From contig NZ_JACHGP010000027.1 in the NCBI RefSeq assembly GCF_014202335.1, positions 33,705 through 97,704 of the forward strand: a stretch of DNA of 64,000 nt. Reading direction: 5' to 3'. The position numbers were made by a program, and so were the translations under genes. The first letter of the stretch is position 1. Each line of letters starts with the position of its first letter. Shown piece by piece: positions 16,756-25,092 of the stretch. This stretch comes from Mycobacterium sp. AZCC_0083. Lineage in GTDB: Bacteria > Actinomycetota > Actinomycetes > Mycobacteriales > Mycobacteriaceae. The notes below the pieces were generated by a model. That model was not told the origin of the DNA, did not search any database, and saw nothing but the letters and a program-made list of their open reading frames with translations.

Positions 16756-17556
16756 TCATGGACCCTGGCCGCAGCCGTTCGCCCGCCGGCCAGGTTTTGG
16801 GGGTTGCGTGGACTCGTCGGGTCGACGGTTTCGGGTGTGCGAGTGGGTCTGAGAGCGGCGTCGCGGCGAGGAATGGGGAAGCGGCGGTAGCGACGTCGGA
16901 CCGTCGGTGTGAAGGCGGTCGATCAGCTCTCCTGCGACCTCGGCAAGGCGCCGCTCGTCGGCGTAGGCCAGCTTGGCGGGAAGCTCCTTGACTGGCACCC
17001 AGGCCACCTCGCTGACCTCGACGTCCTCGTCGGAGAGCTCACCCTCGAGGAAGCGCAAGAGGTAGTGGTGCACGGTCTTGTGCACGCGTCGGCCCTCCGT
17101 GACGAACCAGTAGTCGATGCTGCCGAGCGCGGCGAGCACGCTGCCCTGGATTCCAGTCTCCTCGGCGACCTCGCGAATAGCGGTCTGCTCGGCGGTCTCG
17201 CCCATTTCGATGTGGCCCTTCGGCAACGACCACAGCATGCGGCCCCGCCGGTCCACGCGTCCGATCAGTGCTGCCACCTGGTCGTCCTTCGGGCCGTCGA
17301 TCCCGTCGATCACTAGGCCACCCGCCGAGGTCTCGTGCACCGTGCGGAGCCGGTCAGGTGCTGCACGTCGGCTCGGGCCCGGTTTGTGACCCTCGGCTGA
17401 GGGCTTGGCGGAACCGTTGGAGTGGCTGGGTTTGATGGCATCGGCAGAGGGGGTGGGGTTCGTCGGCTGCACGATGGCTTCCGGCGGACCAGCCGAGCGT
17501 CGTCCGCGGCGCCTTCCGCGGCGCCGTCGTGGTTTGGCTCGTTCGCCCTCCGACAC
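16756..17556 (-). CDS. mutT4: NUDIX hydrolase MutT4
   Basis: Nudix pyrophosphohydrolase, 266 residues from the GTG at 17556. A basic low-complexity N-terminus (KPRRRRGRRRGRRS) is followed by the catalytic domain; the Nudix box GHIEMGETAEQTAIREVAEETGI fits GX5EX7REUXEEXGU. The C-terminal tail is also basic and proline-rich. Substrate uncertain; the M. tuberculosis homologue (Rv3908) is classed among nucleotide-pool sanitising MutT proteins. Divergent from pcnA across 112 bases. The open frame continues upstream to 17985 but would run into pcnA, so the short start is preferred. Confidence 0.88.
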   Translation of the reverse strand: MSEGERAKPRRRRGRRRGRRSAGPPEAIVQPTNPTPSADAIKPSHSNGSAKPSAEGHKPGPSRRAAPDRLRTVHETSAGGLVIDGIDGPKDDQVAALIGRVDRRGRMLWSLPKGHIEMGETAEQTAIREVAEETGIQGSVLAALGSIDYWFVTEGRRVHKTVHHYLLRFLEGELSDEDVEVSEVAWVPVKELPAKLAYADERRLAEVAGELIDRLHTDGPTSLPPLPHSSPRRRSQTHSHTRNRRPDESTQPPKPGRRANGCGQGP

Positions 17557-17668
17557 CCAAGCGATAGTAGCTGCCGTCGAACTTTCGCCCTCGACGCACT
17601 CACCATCGTGGTCGGCTTGTCGCCTGGTCGTTATGTCGTCGTGAGCCGCGATGGAATGATCTGCAAAC

Positions 17669-19138
17669 GTGTCGAACGATCCCAACGCCTCCAGCGCCGA
17701 TGTCGAGCTGTTGGCTGCCGTCAGGGCGCTGCAGCCGCACGCCCTCGTGCTGCGCGAGTTGGGCGAGTTGTTCGCTGAGGCCGGCCACGAGCTGTATCTG
17801 GTCGGCGGCAGTGTCCGCGATGCCCTGCTCGACCGGTTGGCCGTTGCCGATCTGGACTTCACCACCGACGCCCGACCGGAACGCGTGCAACGAATCGTGC
17901 GCGGCTGGGCCGACGGGTTGTGGGACACCGGCATCGAGTTCGGCACCATCGGCGCCACCAAGGGCACGCAGCGGGTCGAGATCACGACGTTCCGCGCCGA
18001 CAGCTACGACCAGGTGTCGCGAAACCCTCGAGTGCGCTTTGGCGACACCCTCGAAGGCGACCTGGTGCGCCGCGACTTCACCGCCAATGCCATCGCCGTG
18101 CGGATCGACCCGAAGGCACCGGGGGCGCTCGGCGAATTCTGTGATCCCCTAAGCGGTTTGGCGGCGTTGCGGGCAGGCGTACTGGACACGCCTGCGGCGC
18201 CGGAGGTGTCGTTCGGCGACGATCCGCTGCGCATGCTGCGTGCCGCGCGGTTCGTGTCGCAGCTCGGCTTCACCGTTGCGCCGCGCGTCCGCGAGGCGAT
18301 GGAGCGGATGGCGTCCGAACTCGGCCGCATCACCGCCGAGCGGGTGGCCGCCGAGCTGGACAAGCTGATGCTGGGCGCCGACCCGCTGGCGGGTATCGAT
18401 CTGATGGTGCAGACCGGCCTCGGTGGGGTGGTGCTGCCCGAGATCGGGGCGATGCAGATGGCCATCGACGAACATCACCAGCACAAGGACGTCTATCAGC
18501 ATTCGCTGACGGTGCTGGCGCAGGCCATCGATTTGGAGACCGATGGCCCCGATCTGGTGTTGCGGTGGGCCGCGTTGCTGCACGACATCGGCAAGCCCGG
18601 CACCCGGCGGCACGAGGCGGACGGCGGAGTGAGCTTCCACCACCACGAGGTGGTCGGCGCGAAGATGACGCGCAAGCGGATGCGGGCGCTGAAGTACTCC
18701 AAGCAGATGGTCGACGACGTATCCCAGCTGGTCTACCTGCACCTTCGGTTCCACGGCTACGCGGATGCCGATGGGGCCGGCAAGTGGACGGACTCCGCGG
18801 TGCGCCGCTACGTCACCGACGCAGGACCGCTGCTGGACAAGCTGCACAAGCTCGTACGCGCCGACTGCACCACCCGCAACAAGCGGAGGGCCGCGCGGCT
18901 GCAGGCCAACTACGACAGCCTCGAACAACGCATCGCGGAGCTGGCGGCCCAGGAGGACCTGCAGCGGGTCCGGCCCGACCTCGACGGCAACGAGATAATG
19001 AAGCTGCTCGGCATTCCGGCCGGTCCGGAGGTGGGGCAGGCCTGGCGGTATCTCAAGGAACTGCGGCTGGACCGCGGGCCGCTCGATCACGACGAGGCCG
19101 TCGCCGAACTTCAGAAGTGGTGGAACGCCAGGGGCTAG
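17669..19138 (+). CDS. pcnA: CCA tRNA nucleotidyltransferase / poly(A) polymerase family
   Basis: 489 residues. Class II nucleotidyltransferase head with GGSVRDALLDR and the metal-binding DLDFTTDA (residues about 45-75), the RRDFTANAIAVR motif, then an HD-domain (LLHDIGKPGTRRHEADGG...FHHHEVVGAKMTRKRM). The HD domain is typical of actinobacterial CCA-adding enzymes. Adds or repairs the CCA 3' end of tRNAs. GTG start at 17669. Followed 18 bases later by the repeat protein on the same strand, as in other mycobacteria. Confidence 0.94.
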   Translation: MSNDPNASSADVELLAAVRALQPHALVLRELGELFAEAGHELYLVGGSVRDALLDRLAVADLDFTTDARPERVQRIVRGWADGLWDTGIEFGTIGATKGTQRVEITTFRADSYDQVSRNPRVRFGDTLEGDLVRRDFTANAIAVRIDPKAPGALGEFCDPLSGLAALRAGVLDTPAAPEVSFGDDPLRMLRAARFVSQLGFTVAPRVREAMERMASELGRITAERVAAELDKLMLGADPLAGIDLMVQTGLGGVVLPEIGAMQMAIDEHHQHKDVYQHSLTVLAQAIDLETDGPDLVLRWAALLHDIGKPGTRRHEADGGVSFHHHEVVGAKMTRKRMRALKYSKQMVDDVSQLVYLHLRFHGYADADGAGKWTDSAVRRYVTDAGPLLDKLHKLVRADCTTRNKRRAARLQANYDSLEQRIAELAAQEDLQRVRPDLDGNEIMKLLGIPAGPEVGQAWRYLKELRLDRGPLDHDEAVAELQKWWNARG

Positions 19139-19156
19139 AGCCGCGTCCTATTACTC

Positions 19157-19657
19157 GTGGACTATTGCTTGGGCGCCGGGGATGGCACGGCGGCGATGTG
19201 GACGGCCGAGCCGAATCTGGACTTGGACGGTGACGGCGTCTTCGACGCGATCGGCCTGGACTTCGACGGTGACGGCCTCATCGACGATGCGCTGACCGAC
19301 CTCGACGGCGACGGTGTCGTTGATCACGCCGTCCTCGACCTCGACGACGACGGGCACGCCGAGGCGGCGTTCACCGACGACGGCACGGGGACGTGGAGCG
19401 TCGACGCCAAGGGACGAGGCGGCGAGATGCGCTGGTTCGGGCTGGACGGGGCGGAGACGGTCGGCGGGCCGCAAGTGGACTTCGACGGTGACGGTGAAGC
19501 CGACGACCGGCTGCTCGACACCGATCGGGACGGCCTTGCCGACCGGGCGCTCGTCGGCGACCAGGCGTACGTCGACGCCGACGGTGACGGCCGGTGGGAC
19601 GTCCGGCTGGCGGACACCGACGGTGACGGCGCCGCCGATGCGGCCACCCAGCTGTGA
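19157..19657 (+). CDS. DxDxDG calcium-binding-repeat protein, Rv3906c-like
   Basis: 166 residues, very acidic, built of repeated loops of the form DxDGDGxxD (for example LDLDGDGVFDAIGLDFDG, DLDGDGVVDHAVLD, DFDGDGEADD, DADGDGRWDVRL, DTDGDGAADA). These resemble EF-hand/dockerin or thrombospondin type 3 calcium loops. No signal peptide or membrane helix is visible, which is odd for a calcium-loop protein. GTG start without a clear ribosome site, 18 bases after pcnA, suggesting coupled translation. Its stop abuts the stop of the next, convergent gene with no base between. Confidence 0.8.
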   Translation: MDYCLGAGDGTAAMWTAEPNLDLDGDGVFDAIGLDFDGDGLIDDALTDLDGDGVVDHAVLDLDDDGHAEAAFTDDGTGTWSVDAKGRGGEMRWFGLDGAETVGGPQVDFDGDGEADDRLLDTDRDGLADRALVGDQAYVDADGDGRWDVRLADTDGDGAADAATQL

Positions 19658-20461
19658 CTAACGCCCTGGTCCCGGCGGGCCTGCGAACGCCTGCGCGATC
19701 GTCAGCCACTGTTCTGCATCGGCGCCGTCGGCGGTGACGTCGAGCTCGGCACGCGGCCTGCGCTGCGTGACCAGCATGCAGAAGTCCTCGGCCGATCCGC
19801 TCACCCGCTGCGGGGCGTCGGCGGGTCCCCACGACCACGTCGTCCCGTCCGGCGCAAGAAGCTCGACGAGGAACGGATCGGCGGGTGCCGCCAGCCCATT
19901 CACCATGTACGCGTAATCCCTTGTCCTGACCCCGATGTGAGCGATCGAGTGCAACCGGTCCGTGGCGGGACGCGACACCCCGAGGGCATCGGCGACGTCG
20001 AGGCCGTGCGCCCAGGTCTCCATCAGCCGGGCCGTCGCCATCGACGCGGCGCTCATCGGCGGGCCGAACCACGGCAGCTTGCGACCATCGGTCACGGCGA
20101 GGAGTTCGTCGTGCAGCCGGTTCCTGGTGCTTCGCCACTCGGCCAGCAGCTCGGCGGGCGGCATCGCGGAAAGCTCGTCGGCGCCGTCGTCGACGAACCC
20201 CGTCGGATTCTTCCCGGCGTCGGTGAGCAGCTCGCCGAAGCCGACCTCGTCGGTGACGGCGACGACCGCCACCCGGTCGGTCCACAGCAGATGCGCGATC
20301 TGGTGGGCGACGGTCCACCCCGGCGCGGGGGTGTCGGTGCGCCAGCGCTCAGCAGGCAGGTCGGCGATCAGCGCGTCGAGTTCGTCGCTCTCCGCACGAA
20401 GATCGGCCACCACCGAGTCCCCGTGTCGCCGCCGGGGCCGCTCCGAAGCCGGACTCTTCAT
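19658..20461 (-). CDS. DinB/mycothiol-dependent maleylpyruvate isomerase-like protein (TIGR03084 type)
   Basis: 267 residues, counterpart of Rv0036c. Motifs: TPAPGWTVAHQIAHLLWTD near the N-terminus, MSAASMATARLMETWAHGLDVADALG in the middle (metal-ligand histidines), and HIGVRTRDYAYMVNG, then a C-terminal SCP2-like small domain. Enzyme activity unknown. GAGAG ribosome site before the ATG. The upstream MFS gene ends 9 bases before it, so the two form an operon. This gene marks the junction where the Rv0036c-Rv0058-like block begins. Confidence 0.85.
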   Translation of the reverse strand: MKSPASERPRRRHGDSVVADLRAESDELDALIADLPAERWRTDTPAPGWTVAHQIAHLLWTDRVAVVAVTDEVGFGELLTDAGKNPTGFVDDGADELSAMPPAELLAEWRSTRNRLHDELLAVTDGRKLPWFGPPMSAASMATARLMETWAHGLDVADALGVSRPATDRLHSIAHIGVRTRDYAYMVNGLAAPADPFLVELLAPDGTTWSWGPADAPQRVSGSAEDFCMLVTQRRPRAELDVTADGADAEQWLTIAQAFAGPPGPGR

Positions 20462-20470
20462 TGCTCTCTC

Positions 20471-21766
20471 CTACTCCTCGTCGCCCTGATCCAGGGTGGA
20501 CCGCCTGCCGATCGCCGCATGCGTGAACAGGCCGATGACGTACACCGCGGCACCGGACACCACCAGCGCAGGCGCGTGGCCGTCAGCGGGCATGACGGCT
20601 GCCGAGGCCGCGATCGCGCCGATGAACGACACCCAGAACAGCGAATCCTGAACCGTGAAGACGTGGCCGCGCAGAGCGTCGTCGACGTCCAACTGCATCG
20701 CCGAGTCGGCACACAGCTTGACCACCTGACCGGTGGTGCCGAGAAGGAACCCGCACAGCGTCATCAGCGGCAGCTGCAGTCCTGCCGCGCCGAGTTCGAA
20801 GACCGCCGCCAGCCCGAGCGCGGTGTTGGCCGTCGCGAAGCGCCCCCATCGCAGGACCGCGGGCGGGGTGAGGAACGTGGCAACGAACGCCCCGAGGCCC
20901 GTCGCAGCGACGAACAGCACGACGGTGCCGAGCCCTGCGACGTCGCGGACGTCGCTGTGCCGCACGAGCACCAGCACCAGCAACGTATTGATGCCGAACA
21001 CGACGCGATGGGCGGCCAGGCCGGACAGCGTGGCGGCGACCGCGGGCACCGCGAGCACGGTCCGGATGCCGTATCCCCAGCCGGTCGCCACGGCGTAGAC
21101 CACCGAACCGTGCACGGCCCTTGCGCTGTCGTCGGGGCCAAGCACGTGCGGCTTGAACCGCACCGACAGCCACAACGCGAGTAACACGGGTACGGCCGCG
21201 ATGAAGATCACCGAGGCGGCGCCTGCGTCACCGGTGCCGAACAGCCAGCGCGGCAGCAGCATGAAGTTGGCGCCGAGGAACGCGGCTGCCGCACCGGTCG
21301 CGGTGGCCACCGAGTTCATCGTCACCACCTGCTCGCGGGGCACGACGTGCGGTAGCGCGGCGGACAGGCCCGACGACACGAACCGGGTAAAGCCGTTGAC
21401 GATCAACGCCCCGCACAGGATCGCCAGTTCGCCGGCGCCCGCGGCAAGCAGGGTGGCAACGCCGATCATCAGCAGCAACCGGACCAGGTTCGCCCCGATG
21501 AGCACCGCTCGGCGGTCCCATCGATCGAGCAACGCACCCGCGAACGGGCCGAGAAGCGAATAGGGCAGGAACAGCACGGCGAAGGCGCCTGCGATGGCCC
21601 ACGGCCCCGCGGCGCGCTCGGGATTGAACAGCAGGGCGCCCGCAAGGCCGGCCTGGAACACGCCGTCGCCGAACTGGCTGACGAGGCGCAGCTCGAGCAG
21701 CCGACGAAATTCGGGCAGCGCGCGCACCGACTGCCACAAGGCAATGGGTGCGCGGGATTCGGCCAC
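20471..21766 (-). CDS. MFS transporter, Rv0037c-like
   Basis: 431 residues with about 12 predicted membrane helices. The first cytoplasmic loop has the MFS signature region GPFAGALLDRWDRRAVL. The N-terminus (LWQSVRALPEFRRLLELRLVSQFGDGVFQAGL) is typical of this efflux-like mycobacterial family. Substrate unknown. GTG start at 21766. Operon with the downstream DinB-like gene (9 bases apart). Confidence 0.85.
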   Translation of the reverse strand: MAESRAPIALWQSVRALPEFRRLLELRLVSQFGDGVFQAGLAGALLFNPERAAGPWAIAGAFAVLFLPYSLLGPFAGALLDRWDRRAVLIGANLVRLLLMIGVATLLAAGAGELAILCGALIVNGFTRFVSSGLSAALPHVVPREQVVTMNSVATATGAAAAFLGANFMLLPRWLFGTGDAGAASVIFIAAVPVLLALWLSVRFKPHVLGPDDSARAVHGSVVYAVATGWGYGIRTVLAVPAVAATLSGLAAHRVVFGINTLLVLVLVRHSDVRDVAGLGTVVLFVAATGLGAFVATFLTPPAVLRWGRFATANTALGLAAVFELGAAGLQLPLMTLCGFLLGTTGQVVKLCADSAMQLDVDDALRGHVFTVQDSLFWVSFIGAIAASAAVMPADGHAPALVVSGAAVYVIGLFTHAAIGRRSTLDQGDEE

Positions 21767-21888
21767 GTCAGATCCGATCTTGTCGAACGGTGTTTCGCCG
21801 AGATCGGCAATCCCACCAACACTACAAATATCCCGCCTTGCCGCGCCTGTTCGCCACGTCGGACGGGTGCTGGTGACATGATGGACCG

Positions 21889-22494
21889 GTGGCGCATTCA
21901 GACGACCCGGAGGATTTCATCGCCCCCTCCGTGCACCGGGTACGTGCGGGAACGCTACTGCTCGCAAACACCGATCTGCTCGAGCCGACGTTCCGGCGCA
22001 GCGTCATCTACGTCGTCGAACACAACGACGGTGGCACCCTCGGCGTGGTCCTGAACCGGCCGAGCGAGACCGCCGTCTACAACGTCCTGCCGCAGTGGGC
22101 GAAGCTGGCCACCAAGCCCAAGACCATGTTCATCGGCGGACCGGTCAAGCGCGACGCCGCGCTGTGCCTGGCCACGCTTCGGGTCGGAATGGACCCCACC
22201 GGCGTGCCGGGCCTGCGGCACGTGCAGGGCCGGATGGTGATGGTGGACCTGGATGCCGAGCCCGACGAGATCGCCCCCATGGTGGAGGGCGTGCGCGTCT
22301 ATGCCGGCTACTCCGGCTGGACCATTGGGCAACTCGACGGAGAGATCGAGCGGGACGACTGGATCGTGTTGTCCGCCTTGCCATCCGATGTGCTGGTGGA
22401 GCCGAAGGTGGACTTGTGGTCGCGGGTGTTGCGGCGGCAGCCGTTGCCGCTGTCCATGCTCGCGACGCATCCGATCGACGTCAGCCGGAACTAA
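21889..22494 (+). CDS. YqgE/AlgH family protein
   Basis: 201 residues, UPF0301 family, counterpart of Rv0038. Recognised from RAGTLLLANTDLLEPTFRRSVIYVVEHNDGGTLGVVLNRPS and the central FIGGPVKRDAALCL. Molecular role is not settled in any organism. GTG start at 21889; the 3' end overlaps the convergent transporter gene by 14 bases. Confidence 0.9.
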   Translation: MAHSDDPEDFIAPSVHRVRAGTLLLANTDLLEPTFRRSVIYVVEHNDGGTLGVVLNRPSETAVYNVLPQWAKLATKPKTMFIGGPVKRDAALCLATLRVGMDPTGVPGLRHVQGRMVMVDLDAEPDEIAPMVEGVRVYAGYSGWTIGQLDGEIERDDWIVLSALPSDVLVEPKVDLWSRVLRRQPLPLSMLATHPIDVSRN

Positions 22495-23470
22495 GCTCGC
22501 CAACCTCCGCGCGCGACATCCGGCTCGCGATCGCCGCGCACGCCAGCAGCTGAATCTGGTGAAAGATGATCAGCGGCAACATGATCAAGCCCGCGGCGCC
22601 TGGCCCGAAGAACACCAGCGCCATCGGCAGCCCCGAGGCCAGACTCTTCTTGGAGCCGCAGAACAGCAGCACCGTCATGTCGGCCCGGTTCAGCCGGGCC
22701 AGCCGGGCGGTCCCGACGGTCAGCGCCAGCATGATCGCCAGGAGCACCACGCATACCGCTGCCACGGCGAGGATCCGCCGCACGCTGACTGCGCTCCAGA
22801 TGTGCTCGGTGACGCTGAGCGAGAACGCCGTGTAGACCACCAGCAGGATCGACCCGCGGTCGAATGTCTTGGTGATCACCGGGTGCCTGTCCAACCAGCC
22901 GGACACCAGGGGTCTCAGCAACTGACCGATCACGAACGGCAGCAGGATCTGCAGCACGATGTCAAGCACCGCCGAACCGTCGACGCGTACCCCGCCGGTA
23001 GTTTGCATCAGCAGCACGACGAGCAGCGGCGTCAGCACCACGCCGAGGATGTTCGACAGCGAGGCGCTCACGATCGCGGCGGGCACATTGCCGTGCGCGA
23101 TCGAGGTGAAGGCGATCGACGACTGCACCGTCGACGGCACCAGACATAGGAACAGCACCCCGGTGTACAGGGCGGGCGTGAGGACGCCGGGCACCAGCGC
23201 CTTGGCGGCAACGCCGAGCAGCGGGAAGACGACGAACGTGGCGGCCAGCACCAGGAGGTGCAGTCGCCAGTGGCGCAGGCCGTGCCAAGCTTCGGCAGGC
23301 GCGAGCCGGGCGCCGTAGAGCGCGAACAGCAGCCCGATGACGATCTTGGTCGCGACCGACAGCGCGTCGCCGAAGTCGCCGCTCGCGGGGAACACCGCGG
23401 CCAGCGCGACGACGGCTAGCAAGACGATGACGAAGCTGTCGGCGGTTATCCACCGCGTCCACCGCGGCAT
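22481..23470 (-). CDS. SBF-like (bile acid:sodium symporter family) membrane protein
   Basis: 329 residues, about 9-10 membrane helices. The PF13593-type motifs LVPSTVQSSIAFTSIAHGNVPAAIVSASLSNILG and FCGSKKSLASGLPMA are present. Members are putative sodium-coupled anion transporters; the substrate is unknown. ATG start; the upstream gene ends 5 bases before it, so they are co-transcribed. Not part of the M. tuberculosis Rv0038-Rv0039c interval, so this is an addition to the conserved block. Confidence 0.85.
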   Translation of the reverse strand: MPRWTRWITADSFVIVLLAVVALAAVFPASGDFGDALSVATKIVIGLLFALYGARLAPAEAWHGLRHWRLHLLVLAATFVVFPLLGVAAKALVPGVLTPALYTGVLFLCLVPSTVQSSIAFTSIAHGNVPAAIVSASLSNILGVVLTPLLVVLLMQTTGGVRVDGSAVLDIVLQILLPFVIGQLLRPLVSGWLDRHPVITKTFDRGSILLVVYTAFSLSVTEHIWSAVSVRRILAVAAVCVVLLAIMLALTVGTARLARLNRADMTVLLFCGSKKSLASGLPMALVFFGPGAAGLIMLPLIIFHQIQLLACAAIASRMSRAEVGELSSG

Positions 23471-23475
23471 GACCG

Positions 23476-23844
23476 TCAGTTGCAGGACAGCGTGCAGGAG
23501 GCGCAGGCGCCGGCGCAGCCGGCAGTGGCCGCATCAGCCTCGCCGGCCTCCTCCTGGCGGGCCACGGCCTTGGCGCTCTGATAGCACCCGGCGGCGACGG
23601 TGCCGACGGCCCCGACGACGCAGACCACGACGACCAGCAGACCGGTCTGCGGACGGGCCGACAGTGCGACGCTGCCTCCCGCGGCGAGCATGGCCGCGGC
23701 CGCCAACTGCGTGGGGGCGACGGTGCGCAGCACCTGCCGGACCGGATCACCGGATCGCGGCCGGGACAACATCCATAGCCCGAGTCCGGCGGTGACGGCG
23801 GCGGCGCACAGGCACAGCACCGCGGCGATCAACATGGCCGACAC
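23476..23844 (-). CDS. Small two- to three-helix membrane protein, Cys-rich tail (Rv0039c-like)
   Basis: 122 residues from GTG 23844 (ATG 23835 is possible). Three hydrophobic segments: MLIAAVLCLCAAAVTAGLG, QLAAAAMLAAGGSVALSA and GLLVVVVCVVGAVGTVAAGC. The C-terminus ends in the cysteine cluster CAGACASCTLSC, which could bind metal or be modified; this is only inferred from spacing. Same strand and 5 bases upstream of the SBF-like gene. Confidence 0.7.
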   Translation of the reverse strand: MSAMLIAAVLCLCAAAVTAGLGLWMLSRPRSGDPVRQVLRTVAPTQLAAAAMLAAGGSVALSARPQTGLLVVVVCVVGAVGTVAAGCYQSAKAVARQEEAGEADAATAGCAGACASCTLSCN

Positions 23845-23885
23845 ATTACTGGCCCGCCGCACGCGGGGCGGTCTGGGTTCGGCAG

Positions 23886-24842
23886 TTAGCGGGGGACCCC
23901 GAGCAGTGCGGGCGAGGCGGGCAGGGCAGGAGCAGCGGGCGCCGGTGCAGGTCCGGCGAGCGGCGCACCGGGCACCGGCGGGGCCGCTGCGGTGGGCGAG
24001 CTGACCCTGAATCCGTTGACGACGGCGTCGGTGGCTGCGCCTGCGGCTACCGATACCTGCGCGCTGGTGGTCACCGCCAGCGACACCAGGTAGCGGTCGG
24101 TTCCCGAGGTCGCGATGACGTTGCGCTTCGAGGTGTTCAGCGTCAGATTGTTCTGCCGGTAGGTGCCCTCGATCATCGACGACGGGAAGCCGGCGAAGTC
24201 GGCCATCGACGCGTCGGTGGAACGCCACGCAGGAAGCTGCTGGCTGTCGATCAGACCGTGGCTGATGGCTTCCTTGGGATCGAAGTCGCCAAGCAGTTTG
24301 TACACGATGACCTGGGCGTTCGACGTGTACAGCCCGTCGCCGCCGACGCGGTCCGCGATCACCGCGAAGGCGTCGGGGACGTTGGGGTCGGGCACCTGGC
24401 TCCAGCCGGTCGGCATCGGGAGCACGATGTTGAGCGCCTTGAAGTCCTTGGCGGATTGCGGTTCGAGGCCGACGTTCTTGCTCTTCAGGAAGTCGGTGAT
24501 GGTGCCGGAGGCGGCGGGCACGATCGTGGACGGTGCGGCCACGGCCACCGGCGCAGTCGCGACGTTCATGCCTGCGGCAGGCTGGACGCCGGGGGTGGCG
24601 GCCTCGGCGGCCGCGGCGGGTTGGCCGAACGCCCCCTGGATGGGCGCGGATGCCGGTGCGACGGGCGGCACGGTGCCCGCCTGGACGGTGATCGTCTGTG
24701 TGACGGTGGCGGGCGCGGGCAGCGCCGGTTGCGGGAGCGTTGGCTCGGCCGAGGCGGTGGTGCCTGCCAGGCCGACGACGCAGGCCACACCGGCGGCGAA
24801 GCCTCCTACCAGGAGGCCCCAGCGGCGGGCATTCACGAACAT
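23886..24842 (-). CDS. mtc28: Proline-rich secreted antigen Mtc28-like (LpqN/LpqT family)
   Basis: 318 residues from ATG 24842 (preceded by GGAAGGA); the longer open frame upstream is not supported. Signal peptide: RRWGLLVGGFAAGVACVVGLAGTTASA. A proline/alanine-rich stretch (to about 110) is followed by the LpqN/LpqT fold starting near DFLKSKNVGLEPQSAKDFKALNIVLPMPTGW, then a proline-rich tail. Counterpart of Rv0040c. Exported; LpqN-fold proteins bind partners at the cell surface, but the ligand here is unknown. Confidence 0.88.
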   Translation of the reverse strand: MFVNARRWGLLVGGFAAGVACVVGLAGTTASAEPTLPQPALPAPATVTQTITVQAGTVPPVAPASAPIQGAFGQPAAAAEAATPGVQPAAGMNVATAPVAVAAPSTIVPAASGTITDFLKSKNVGLEPQSAKDFKALNIVLPMPTGWSQVPDPNVPDAFAVIADRVGGDGLYTSNAQVIVYKLLGDFDPKEAISHGLIDSQQLPAWRSTDASMADFAGFPSSMIEGTYRQNNLTLNTSKRNVIATSGTDRYLVSLAVTTSAQVSVAAGAATDAVVNGFRVSSPTAAAPPVPGAPLAGPAPAPAAPALPASPALLGVPR

Positions 24843-25092
24843 GTGACGTGGTCCTTCCGGAAAACGATCTGGCCCAACCAAGGCGGGATGCCCGAGGTCA
24901 GGCGCCGACTGTAACCACGGCCGGGGGCCCGCGAACAGGGCTGGAATCGACTCGCAACCATGCGCAGACCGCACTGCAACGGAACCGAGATCAAGCTGTT
25001 GCAGGAGCCTCTTGGAGCGACCGCGAACTGGCGTGAGCTGGGCCACATGGCGCGCCGTCAGAGCTGCACACACCGTTGACTACCCTGTTCAC

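Noticed and set aside
25012..25092. Longer N-terminus of leuS
   Set aside because: The extra 27 residues overlap the mtc28 promoter region and do not match the family; GTG at 25093 is preferred.
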